This document shows, one piece after another, positions 49,818 through 57,663 of a DNA stretch of 64,000 nt (the first letter of the stretch is position 1; the number at the start of each line of letters is the position of its first letter). Position numbers and translations under genes: made by a program. The notes under the pieces were generated by a model. It saw nothing but the letters and a program-made list of their open reading frames with translations, was not told the origin of the DNA and searched no databases. Source of the DNA: CAYHWW01 sp964360145 (GTDB lineage: Bacteria > Bdellovibrionota > UBA1018 > CAYHWW01); contig CAYHWW010000001.1 of NCBI GenBank assembly GCA_964360145.1, forward strand, positions 1 to 64,000. Direction: 5' to 3'.

Positions 49818-51968
49818 TTATTTTGAAGCGAACAGGGTGCGGGGGATCTTGATCCCCCTCGCTTCCATATCTTCGACAAATTTGGGGATAAACCCCGTAG
49901 GCACGAATTTCCCTATGATCTTCCGCTTCTTGTCGAAGCCTTCCTGTTTGTAGATGAAGATGTCCTGAAGACTCACGATCTCGCCCTGAATGCCCGTAAC
50001 CTCAGTGATATAGGTGACCTTGCGGCTCCCGTCAGACATGCGCGTCTGTTGCACGATGAGGTGCACGGCGGAGGCAATTTGTTCCCTGATGGCTTTCAGC
50101 GGTATGGCCACGCCGGACATCATAACGAGGGTTTCAAGGCGGGCGATGGAGTCCCGGGGGTTGTTCGCGTGAATGGTGGTCAGCGAGCCATCATGGCCGG
50201 TGTTCATGGCCTGTAACATGTCGAGGGCCTCGCCGGACCGGCACTCACCTACGACAACTCGATCGGGGCGCATGCGCAGACAGCATTTGACGAGATCGCG
50301 GATGCTGACCTCGCCCTCGCCTTCGATGTTTTTCGGGCGGGTTTCGAGGCGCACCACGTGATCTTGCTGAAGCTGCAGCTCAGCGGCATCTTCCACGGTG
50401 ATGATCCGCTCCGAGGCCGGGATGAAATTCGACAGCGTATTCAAAAGCGTTGTCTTACCGGAGCCGGTACCGCCGCTGACGATGATATTCAGCCGCCCCT
50501 CGACGCAGGTGCGCAGAAAATCCGCGATTTCCTGGGTCATGGAGCCCCAGGCGATGAGGTCCGCGGCGCCAATGCGCTTCTTCGGAAACTTGCGAATCGT
50601 GATGGTGGGCCCCCGCAGCGACAGCGGGGGGATGATGATGTGCACCCGAGAGCCATCGCGCAGGCGGGCGTCCACATAGGGGGACTTCTCGTCGCAGCGA
50701 CGGCCCAGGGGCGTCACGATGCGCTCGATGACGTTGTACATCTGCTGCTCGCTGGTGAAGAGCGTGGTGGACATCTGGGGCTTGCCCCCCTTTTCGATGT
50801 AGATCTGGTCACGGGCATTGACCATGATCTCAGTGACGGCATCGTCGGCCAGCAGATCTTCCAGGGGGCCCAGACCCAGGGCTTCATCAAGGACTTCTTT
50901 GATGATGCGGGCGGAGTCCTCGCGATTTTTCACGATGGAGCTGGCGTCCTCGCCCTGGAGAATATCCAAGATAGCTTTTTTGGTTTTCTCCCGCAGCAGC
51001 CCCCGCTGCTTCTCGTCGTTGGTGTCCACCGTTTGCTTTTTCAAGTCCAAAGTCTCGATGAGCCCCTTGTGGATGCGCATCTTCATGGCGGTCCAGGGGT
51101 CCACATTGGTGGCAAAGGGCCCGCTGGCGGCGCTGCCCCCCGCGAGAGCCGCGGCGCTGGGCGCGGCAGCGGCGGCCACCTTCGCGGCGACCCCCTGGGG
51201 TTTTTTAAGGTTGGCGAGCTGGTTCAACACCCCACCCTGCTGGAGTTTGCGCACGATATCCAGCATGGCCCTGCTGATGGGGGCCTGGGGCGCGGCGGCG
51301 ACAAAGGGCTGGCTGCGCGCCAACGCGCCGGAGCAGGTGCCGTCGTCATCTGGCACGGCGGCGAAGATGGGGCGATTGACGTTCTTTTGCAGCACCTGAG
51401 CATTGACGATGGCGTTGGGATTGAAACGATTGATCACCACCTGAACCATGTCCGGCGGGAATAAATTCTCCTGGATCTTCGCCAACACCTTCTTCGTCTG
51501 GTTCACCACAATGACGTCTTGGAGGGTGATGACGATAATGGCGGTGGCGTACTCGAAAGTCTTGATGGCCGCGGCATCAATGGAGGAACCACAGTCCACC
51601 ACGGTGAAGGGGAATATGTTCACCACGGACTTATAGAATTTTCCGAGTCCCTCGAGGTCGAGCTCGCGAGCCTGGTTTGCATCAGCCGGCGCGGAGATGA
51701 AACTCAACCCCTGCGGGGTAGTGGCCATCATGGGGTTCAAAACCTTGAGATCCAAGGCGCCCGCCTGGGCACGAGAGACTTCCACAATGGTTTTCGGCGA
51801 ACGGGCGCCGATGATGAGGTTCTGGTCGCCCAGTGAAACCATATCCAGATCCACCAGGCAGGGACGCTGCCGCACCTCCATGAGGTACGCCACGGCGAGA
51901 TTGGCGGCGAACACGGACTTGCCGACGCCCCCCTTTCCTCCCACCACCGCGACAATATGACCTGGCAT
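49818..51968 (-). CDS. tadA: TadZ (CpaE)-TadA (CpaF) fusion ATPase
   Basis: This encodes 716 residues. Residues 1-250 form a ParA/MinD-type ATPase ([21 protein letters not shown], Walker A at 10-18; then FTVVDCGSS), corresponding to TadZ/CpaE, which places the pilus at the pole. An Ala-rich linker (about 258-285) leads into TadA/CpaF: Walker [13 protein letters not shown] near 499, Walker B with [16 protein letters not shown], and [16 protein letters not shown]. TadA powers pilus extension and retraction. In most Tad loci these are two genes. The fusion would tie the motor to its positioning factor at 1:1 stoichiometry. Confidence 0.92.
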   Translation of the reverse strand: MPGHIVAVVGGKGGVGKSVFAANLAVAYLMEVRQRPCLVDLDMVSLGDQNLIIGARSPKTIVEVSRAQAGALDLKVLNPMMATTPQGLSFISAPADANQARELDLEGLGKFYKSVVNIFPFTVVDCGSSIDAAAIKTFEYATAIIVITLQDVIVVNQTKKVLAKIQENLFPPDMVQVVINRFNPNAIVNAQVLQKNVNRPIFAAVPDDDGTCSGALARSQPFVAAAPQAPISRAMLDIVRKLQQGGVLNQLANLKKPQGVAAKVAAAAAPSAAALAGGSAASGPFATNVDPWTAMKMRIHKGLIETLDLKKQTVDTNDEKQRGLLREKTKKAILDILQGEDASSIVKNREDSARIIKEVLDEALGLGPLEDLLADDAVTEIMVNARDQIYIEKGGKPQMSTTLFTSEQQMYNVIERIVTPLGRRCDEKSPYVDARLRDGSRVHIIIPPLSLRGPTITIRKFPKKRIGAADLIAWGSMTQEIADFLRTCVEGRLNIIVSGGTGSGKTTLLNTLSNFIPASERIITVEDAAELQLQQDHVVRLETRPKNIEGEGEVSIRDLVKCCLRMRPDRVVVGECRSGEALDMLQAMNTGHDGSLTTIHANNPRDSIARLETLVMMSGVAIPLKAIREQIASAVHLIVQQTRMSDGSRKVTYITEVTGIQGEIVSLQDIFIYKQEGFDKKRKIIGKFVPTGFIPKFVEDMEARGIKIPRTLFASK

Positions 51969-51983
51969 TGCTATTCTCCCCTG

Positions 51984-53567
51984 TCAGTTGCGTTTCTTGA
52001 TGCCGTATTTTTTCTTGATATCATCGGTGCCACTGGCCGCGCTCTCCACAACCTGCGGCGTTACAAAAATCACAAACTGGCTCTTATTCTTCGTGAAGGC
52101 CTTGGAGCGGATCAACGAGAACAACGGATCCTGGGGCACCTGACCCGGGCCGTCCTTATTGAAGTCCGTGATGAGGTCATTGGTGATGAGGTTCATCACC
52201 GCGGCGCTCTCCCCAGACTTGACACTGAAATTGCCCTCGTAATTGCTGGTCGCCGTGACCGGGGCCGTGTTGCCAATGAGCCTTCCCACCACCGAGGAAT
52301 ACTGGAATCCCATCTTGAGCGTCACCTGATCGCCGCCGGCAACCGTTGGCGTGATGTTCATATCCAAACCCACGTCCACGGCCTGGTAGTTCTGGTTGCC
52401 GTTTTTATCCAGCACCACCACAGGGTACTTTTGCTTTCTCTTCGCGTTGGCCTTGATGCCGGACTGGGTGAGGAGAATAGTCTCATGGAGAATGCGCACG
52501 TAACCGGCGGTTTGGGCGGCAGCGAGCTTGGGGAAGAGATTGGAGATGGTGCCCGCCAAGGCGCCGCTGCTGCTAGAGGTCACGCCCCCCGTGGTGGAGG
52601 GCCCGAAAGAGAGCGAGCCTCCGCTTGAGATGCCCGGAATCCAGGAGAAGCCGAAGTTGCGTCCGTAGGTTTTGGCAAGCTCCACCATATTGACGGTCAT
52701 GCGCACCAACTTGGGCGCGGGCTGTTCTTTTTTAGCGGCGATGCGCAGCAGATTAATGATGGGCTCGCGCTTGGGGCGCTTGAAGACAATGCTTTCCGGC
52801 GCATTGAACTCCACCTGGGGCGGCATCATGTTTTCCACGATCTTTCTCACCCGGGTGACTTCGTCGCCGCTGTCCACCACGCCCTCAAGCACGAAGGAAT
52901 CACCCATGACCCGCACGCTGACCTTGGCGTTGTTGACTTCGTCTTGCATGCGTTTGGCGAGGATCTTTTTCCCGATGGGGCTCACGGTGACTAGGTTCAA
53001 AACCAGGTCCTTGTAGGCGCCGTCGGAGAGAACCGCGTAGATGCGGTTGAGGTCCGTGGGCACGATGACTTCCCCGTCGGCGATGATCTTGTTGCCCATG
53101 ATCTTGAATTCAATGCCTTCGATATCCTTCAAAAGGTCTTTGATTTCCCGAAGAGCGCGGGCCAGGTTGCTGCTGCTGACGATGGTGCGCAGGATGAGGC
53201 GCATATTGCCATTTTCATCACGCACCGAGATGGTGGTCTCGCCGTTTTTGATGGGCGTGAATACCAGCTGCTTCGACGGCGCGTCGGCGTACTGCACTGT
53301 TACGAGCGTGCCGTTGATGACCTTCACGCACTCGGCGATGGGCTCGCAAGGCTTGAAGCCCAGATCAAGAGTGCTCTGAATGCCCGCTACGAGGAGGAGG
53401 TCACGCTTCTCGGCAAGCTCCTCCGTTTGACGAGAGGTTCCCTCTTTGTACGCTTGCTTGCGGGCCCCCTGGCCCTGAGCGAGCGCGGCGGGGCCTGCCA
53501 TGGCGAGGAGGGCCACCAGCATGAGCGCGCAAGGCTTCGTTTTTTTATCCCCTTTGAGACTTTTCAT
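51984..53567 (-). CDS. cpaC: Tad outer-membrane secretin (RcpA/CpaC)
   Basis: This encodes 527 residues with a signal peptide (ALMLVALLAMAGPAALAQ). The N-terminal BON-like and secretin N domains (VSVRVMGDSFVLEGVVDSGDEV) precede the C-terminal secretin domain, which ends near FVIFVTPQVVES with the conserved VxxxP region. It forms the outer-membrane channel for the Flp pilus. It lies between cpaB and tadZA in the operon. Confidence 0.92.
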   Translation of the reverse strand: MKSLKGDKKTKPCALMLVALLAMAGPAALAQGQGARKQAYKEGTSRQTEELAEKRDLLLVAGIQSTLDLGFKPCEPIAECVKVINGTLVTVQYADAPSKQLVFTPIKNGETTISVRDENGNMRLILRTIVSSSNLARALREIKDLLKDIEGIEFKIMGNKIIADGEVIVPTDLNRIYAVLSDGAYKDLVLNLVTVSPIGKKILAKRMQDEVNNAKVSVRVMGDSFVLEGVVDSGDEVTRVRKIVENMMPPQVEFNAPESIVFKRPKREPIINLLRIAAKKEQPAPKLVRMTVNMVELAKTYGRNFGFSWIPGISSGGSLSFGPSTTGGVTSSSSGALAGTISNLFPKLAAAQTAGYVRILHETILLTQSGIKANAKRKQKYPVVVLDKNGNQNYQAVDVGLDMNITPTVAGGDQVTLKMGFQYSSVVGRLIGNTAPVTATSNYEGNFSVKSGESAAVMNLITNDLITDFNKDGPGQVPQDPLFSLIRSKAFTKNKSQFVIFVTPQVVESAASGTDDIKKKYGIKKRN

Positions 53568-53595
53568 GTCCTACAGAGAAGATAATAAACTATTT

Positions 53596-54399
53596 TTATT
53601 GCTTTGCGGCGGCTGGTGCTCTGGGTGCGCCGGTACCATCATTGCCTAGCATGTCCCGCATGGTCGTGGGTGCCAGCACAACCCGCTCCGTATCGTCATT
53701 GTTGCGCAGGCTCAAAGTCAAAGAACCACCGCCGTTGTTGAAATAGGCCATGACCTGGGCGTTGGGGGGGTCTACTTCAACCGTAATGGTGCCGTATGCG
53801 TCATTTTCCGCCAGGTTACGGACGATGACGCGGCCGCTTTCATCTTTCTCTTCCCGGCGCGGCACATGGGAGGTGATGAATTTGCCTACCGCCAGCACGG
53901 GCACATCCTGGAGGATCGTTTTCGAAATCTGGTTGCCCTTGCCCGTGGAACCAGGAGGGTCAATGACGGCGATGACATCCACCCGGTCACCGGGCTTCAG
54001 AAGCTTCGAAACGCCGGTGACGTCATTGATATTCATGCTCACCGCGCGCTTGCCCGGGGACACCTGGCGGGAGAGCCCCGTGCGCACGCCGAGGCCCGCG
54101 ATCTTGTTGTAGGTGATTTGCTCGCCCTTGCGCATGGGCACCAGGGCCACGAAACCCACGACGTCCTTCTCGCTGGTGGTGGCGCCGGGCTCCCGGTAAT
54201 CCTTGGGCACGTTGCGCACTTCAATGAGGTCTTTGGTGATCTCTTTCAACTCATTGATGTCTTTGCGAGCCACGATGACGGGCTCTTCATTGCCGTAGCG
54301 CTTGGACCACTCCTTCTCCCGGGAGTCGATATAGGAGTACACCATGAGCACCGCGGCCAGCGCCATTATGAGACTCATTGAGAAGGCTTTATTATTCAC
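53596..54399 (-). CDS. cpaB: Tad pilus assembly protein CpaB/RcpC
   Basis: This encodes 267 residues, starting at GTG 54399. It has an N-terminal membrane helix (MSLIMALAAVLMVYSYI) and a SAF-type domain (EPVIVARKDINELKEITKDLI; GVSKLLKPGDRVDVIAVIDPP). It sits with the secretin in the periplasm and probably stabilises the pilus channel. Its usual partner, the secretin gene, follows directly. Confidence 0.9.
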   Translation of the reverse strand: MNNKAFSMSLIMALAAVLMVYSYIDSREKEWSKRYGNEEPVIVARKDINELKEITKDLIEVRNVPKDYREPGATTSEKDVVGFVALVPMRKGEQITYNKIAGLGVRTGLSRQVSPGKRAVSMNINDVTGVSKLLKPGDRVDVIAVIDPPGSTGKGNQISKTILQDVPVLAVGKFITSHVPRREEKDESGRVIVRNLAENDAYGTITVEVDPPNAQVMAYFNNGGGSLTLSLRNNDDTERVVLAPTTMRDMLGNDGTGAPRAPAAAKQ

Positions 54400-54402
54400 G
54401 GA

Positions 54403-54963
54403 CTAATCCTCACAGAAACTGACATGACTACCAAACCCGTTCTCGTACCAGGATCGGACGCTGTCATGATTCGTTTCGGTCAAAAAGCGCACGGGATTAG
54501 ATGGGTCAAAAGGTAGTAGCTTGGGCGGCATGCATATGAAGCTGATGGAGCGGATGCGGACGGAGCGGCGACGCTCCGGTGGGAAGTTATTGCTGTCTTC
54601 GTCACCGGCGATGGGCCGATTTCCAACGTTGACCTGGGTGGGCACCATATTGCTGCCCTCTTCACGGGCGGCATTTTCTTCCGCGTTGCCCCACTTCTCT
54701 TTATCCATGCCGATCCAGAACCGCTGCCAGCCCGCCTGGTCCCGCTGGCCCGTTGGCACGGTCCACCGCAGGGCGGGATAGTCGGGGTGGTTATAGAGCA
54801 TCTCGAAGAGCCTGGCGCGGGTGTACTGCTGGAAAACATGGCCGCCATTAATGGCCATGCAGATCTGGATCATGGCGTAAATGAGCACCAGATAAAGAGG
54901 CAAGAAGAACGCAAACTCGAGAATGCTCTGGCCGTCTTCATTTTTCCTAGCAGCCATTGTCAT
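54403..54963 (-). CDS. TadE/TadG-like pseudopilin
   Basis: This encodes 186 residues. It has a short basic leader, then GQSILEFAFFLPLYLVLIYAM, the TadE-type N-terminal helix with the conserved Glu after a Gly-x cleavage site. The rest is a soluble domain with two Cys near the C-terminus. It overlaps the preceding TadE-like gene by 17 bases. It is a probable minor pilin, processed by the prepilin peptidase at 55776. Confidence 0.82.
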   Translation of the reverse strand: MTMAARKNEDGQSILEFAFFLPLYLVLIYAMIQICMAINGGHVFQQYTRARLFEMLYNHPDYPALRWTVPTGQRDQAGWQRFWIGMDKEKWGNAEENAAREEGSNMVPTQVNVGNRPIAGDEDSNNFPPERRRSVRIRSISFICMPPKLLPFDPSNPVRFLTETNHDSVRSWYENGFGSHVSFCED

Positions 54964-55492
54964 ATAACCAGTTCTTCGCTTCCATGAAGCGCTTGCATTC
55001 TTCAGAGCTAATCTCCCGCCCCAGCCAGGATTCTGATGTGAGTTTCACCCGGCCGTTGCGGCCTCTGGCGCTCACGGTGCCCACGAGGGGCATGACATAC
55101 ATGCGCTGAACGAACGAAAAGGTCACACCCTGCTGCCATCGCCAGTTCGCGTCCGTGGCATTGAACTCAGGGCCTGGACCCACGGAGGATCCTGGCACGG
55201 GCCCTGCGCCGTCGGCCTCCTCGTCGGGGCGCAGGCCGTAGCGCCGCCCCTCTTCACCCAGGAAGCTCACGAGAGTGCGCTCCGCGGAGCCCTTCTGCGC
55301 ATTCTGATCGGAATTTCCGGCCATATAGGCCCGAGCGGCCATGAAGGTGGCATAATGCGCATAATGGCCCTGAGATAGGTTGAGGGCGCTCTTCGCGAGA
55401 ATGAAAAAGAACGTAAAAAACGTCAGCGAGATAATAATGAACTCAATAACGGATTGACCAGATCTTTGAGTAGGCTGCCGATAAGGGGTCAT
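54947..55492 (-). CDS. TadE-like pseudopilin
   Basis: This encodes 181 residues: GQSVIEFIIISLTFFTFFFILAKSAL is a pseudopilin-type leader and hydrophobic helix with conserved Glu, followed by a soluble domain that ends in two Cys (EECKRFMEAKNWLYDNGC). ATGA overlap with the upstream 55489 gene. It is probably a minor pilin partner of the 54403 product. Confidence 0.82.
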   Translation of the reverse strand: MTPYRQPTQRSGQSVIEFIIISLTFFTFFFILAKSALNLSQGHYAHYATFMAARAYMAGNSDQNAQKGSAERTLVSFLGEEGRRYGLRPDEEADGAGPVPGSSVGPGPEFNATDANWRWQQGVTFSFVQRMYVMPLVGTVSARGRNGRVKLTSESWLGREISSEECKRFMEAKNWLYDNGC

Positions 55493-55779
55493 CTGCGCAC
55501 CGCTATATTATTTTCAGCCCGCTTCCAAATCCTGAAACTCGTTGCATTGAGGACCCGTGGGTGCAGCTCGTACTCGCCGCCCTCATCCGGCCCCTTGCTG
55601 CGCGCATCACCGTAGCGATAGGACGCCGCATACTGCTGAGTCATGAAGCGCTCCATCCGTTGCAGCTGCGCCGGAAGATAACCCAGCACAAGCCGCGTAG
55701 CCCCAACGACCATCACCAGCAAAAGGACATATTCAACGAGAGTTTGGCCCTGTTCGCCCCGGCGCGCCCCCGTTCTCAT
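55489..55779 (-). CDS. Flp/TadE-like minor pilin
   Basis: This encodes 96 residues from ATG 55779, which overlaps the tadV stop; the longer frame would run back into tadV. GEQGQTLVEYVLLLVMVVGATRLVL is the prepilin signature (Gly-Gln cleavage site, Glu+5). The remaining soluble part is Arg/Tyr-rich. It is a minor pilin candidate. Confidence 0.8.
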   Translation of the reverse strand: MRTGARRGEQGQTLVEYVLLLVMVVGATRLVLGYLPAQLQRMERFMTQQYAASYRYGDARSKGPDEGGEYELHPRVLNATSFRIWKRAENNIAVRR

Positions 55780-56291
55780 CGGAGCAACTCCTTCAGCACA
55801 AAGCCCGTCAGCACGGCGACACCGAAAGGCGCCTGGGATTTCCGATCGAGCTTGGGCCACACCACGGCAAGACCCGGCGTGATCAGCGTGCGCAAAAAAC
55901 GCCCCACTTCGCCGGCAAAAGCCCGCGCACGCCCGCGGGCGGCGATGATCACCACCGCGCCCACGCTAGCCACCAGCAAGCTCAAGGCCGCCACATCCAC
56001 CATGGCCCCAGGGCCCAGGGCCGCGCCGAAGACCATGAGCAGCTTGGTATCCCCCGCGCCCAGTATACCCGCGGCATTGAAGGGGAAAAATAGGACAAAT
56101 GCGAGCAGTAGCCCCGCCACTCCCCATGCCAGGCCCGTGACGCCGCCAATGACCGCTGAAAACACCAACGCCGCGGCCATGGCCGGAAAAGTCAGCGCAT
56201 TGCGGATGAGCCCGCTGCGATAGTCGGTCACCGCGGCGACGAGGGCCACTGCGCCAAGGAAAAGAACTCGAGCAAAGCCCCAGTCCATCAT
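55776..56291 (-). CDS. tadV: Prepilin peptidase TadV/CpaA
   Basis: This encodes 171 residues with six hydrophobic segments, the short A24 peptidase form used in Tad systems. The two catalytic Asp are visible: VAAVTDYRSGLIRN (first) and GILGAGDTKLLMVFGA (GxGD). ATG 56291 overlaps the upstream pilin gene stop by ATGA. It removes the leader from Flp and TadE-type prepilins. Confidence 0.92.
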   Translation of the reverse strand: MMDWGFARVLFLGAVALVAAVTDYRSGLIRNALTFPAMAAALVFSAVIGGVTGLAWGVAGLLLAFVLFFPFNAAGILGAGDTKLLMVFGAALGPGAMVDVAALSLLVASVGAVVIIAARGRARAFAGEVGRFLRTLITPGLAVVWPKLDRKSQAPFGVAVLTGFVLKELLR

Positions 56292-56557
56292 CGAATCCAA
56301 CTCGATTGATGAACGTTCTGCCCTTTGAAGTCAAAGGACCCCGTGATGAGGCTTTTCTCCACCTCCGCACCCATGGTCTGAAAACCTTCGGCGAGGATGC
56401 GATTGAAACTACGAAAGATCAGCCCTGAGAACCCCGTCAAAAAAACCAGGAGAATGACGTACTCGATCAAGGACTGGCCGCTCAAACGGCGACGGCGCAC
56501 GGAGGGGTCCGCACGCCTTATCATGAGCTGACTTCTGCTGTTCCCTGCTGTTGCCAT
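56288..56557 (-). CDS. Flp-like pilin, second copy
   Basis: This encodes 89 residues with GQSLIEYVILLVFLTGFSGLIF, a prepilin cleavage site and helix with the conserved Glu-Tyr pair of Flp pilins. It is longer than Flp, with an unusually Arg-rich leader (RRADPSVRRRRLSG) and an extended C-terminal part. It may be a minor or alternative major pilin. Confidence 0.8.
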   Translation of the reverse strand: MATAGNSRSQLMIRRADPSVRRRRLSGQSLIEYVILLVFLTGFSGLIFRSFNRILAEGFQTMGAEVEKSLITGSFDFKGQNVHQSSWIR

Positions 56558-56590
56558 GGCTCTCGTCCCTGAGTGCCGGAGATTTCAGTC

Positions 56591-56785
56591 TTATTCGCGG
56601 CCCACTTCGGTGGCAGCCTGGCCTGCCTGGTCAAAGACCTGGCCCACCAGCTTTCCGAGTTGAGTCTTGAACGTGTTGCCCACTTGCTTCACCGCGATGA
56701 CCAAGATGAGCACCAGCAAAACATATTCAGTGGTCGATTGGCCCGACTCATCTCGCAGCCAACTCTTCAATTTCCCATCGCCCAT
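56591..56785 (-). CDS. flp: Flp-type major pilin
   Basis: This encodes 64 residues from ATG 56785, which has GGAGGA 9 bases upstream; a longer start at 56809 is less likely. The mature pilin begins after SG in DESGQSTTEYVLLVLILVIA, with the Flp Glu-Tyr pair, and ends in a short Gln/Ala-rich segment. A good promoter candidate sits upstream, so the major pilin could be made in excess of the rest of the locus. Confidence 0.9.
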   Translation of the reverse strand: MGDGKLKSWLRDESGQSTTEYVLLVLILVIAVKQVGNTFKTQLGKLVGQVFDQAGQAATEVGRE

Positions 56786-56836
56786 AGGTCTAAGTCCTCC
56801 GGAACCCATCTAACCCATCGGTCCCTTCACCTATAA

Positions 56837-56865
56837 ATTTTAATGGTTTATGCATCGCGCCACAA
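56837..56865 (-). promoter_or_regulatory. Candidate promoter for flp
   Basis: On the minus strand, TTGTGG (56860-56865) and TAAAAT (56837-56842) are 17 bases apart, predicting a start about 45 bases before flp. It lies in the gap between the PP2C gene and flp, so the pilin and assembly genes can be expressed separately from the FHA/PP2C genes. Confidence 0.5.
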
Positions 56866-56886
56866 GGTTCTTTTTGCCCCGTGTCA

Positions 56887-57663
56887 TCAGCCGCAAACCA
56901 GCGAAATCAAAGCCTGATTATCCGCCCCACCCTTTTGAGTGGCGATTTCCGCAAGTCTGCGATTTTGTTCAGAAAGACCTAGATCCAACGACTTCGCGGT
57001 ACGAAGGGTGCGAAAGGACTCAGCAAAGTCATCCTCCGCCAAGCGGGGGTAGATCCCGTCCGTGGCCAAAATGATGAGATCGCCCTTTTCCATCTGCAAC
57101 TCGAAGATCTCGGGCTCCAGGTCCAAAGCATGACCCAGCGCCATGAGGGGGAAGGCCCATTTGCCATTCCAGCTGCCCTGGAACTGACCGCGAGCGCTGT
57201 TGTAGGAACGGGCTTTGGTGATGGCCTGCACCCGACCCCGGCGCACCAGAAACGCCTGACAAGAGCCGCAGCTCCCTAATACGAGCTTGTTTCCCGAGGC
57301 GAAGGCAAAAAGGGCGCTAGCCCCGCCGCGGCCATTGATGTGACGCTTGCGATTTTCGTCGACCAGAACCTGGTTGGCGAAAAGAAAGGCATTGAACACC
57401 AGGTTGCCAGCGTCCGTGAGATAGCTGCGGTAAATGAACGGCAGCGTCACTTCGGAATCCCCAAGGCCGTTCTTCACGAAGAATGCCGCCTTCTCCAAAG
57501 CCTGGCGTGCGGCGACGTCACCGATGCCATTGCCGCCATATCCATCGGCCACGCCAAAACACAGGCGTTCGGCGTCAATGAGGCAGACGTCTTCGTTGAG
57601 GGGCCGAACGGGGCCCTTGTCCACGTAGGAGCCATAAGCCCTCACTGTCACGACGTTGCTCAT
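56887..57663 (-). CDS. PP2C-type Ser/Thr protein phosphatase in the Tad locus
   Basis: This encodes 258 residues with the PP2C metal-binding set: VRPLNEDVC, FGVADGYGGNG (DGxGG), LIILATDGIYPRL (Asp-Gly) and GGADNQALI (GxxDN). It removes phosphates from Ser/Thr residues. It overlaps the FHA-TPR gene upstream by 4 bases (ATGA), so it is co-translated with three FHA proteins. No Ser/Thr kinase gene is in the window. Confidence 0.92.
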   Translation of the reverse strand: MSNVVTVRAYGSYVDKGPVRPLNEDVCLIDAERLCFGVADGYGGNGIGDVAARQALEKAAFFVKNGLGDSEVTLPFIYRSYLTDAGNLVFNAFLFANQVLVDENRKRHINGRGGASALFAFASGNKLVLGSCGSCQAFLVRRGRVQAITKARSYNSARGQFQGSWNGKWAFPLMALGHALDLEPEIFELQMEKGDLIILATDGIYPRLAEDDFAESFRTLRTAKSLDLGLSEQNRRLAEIATQKGGADNQALISLVCG

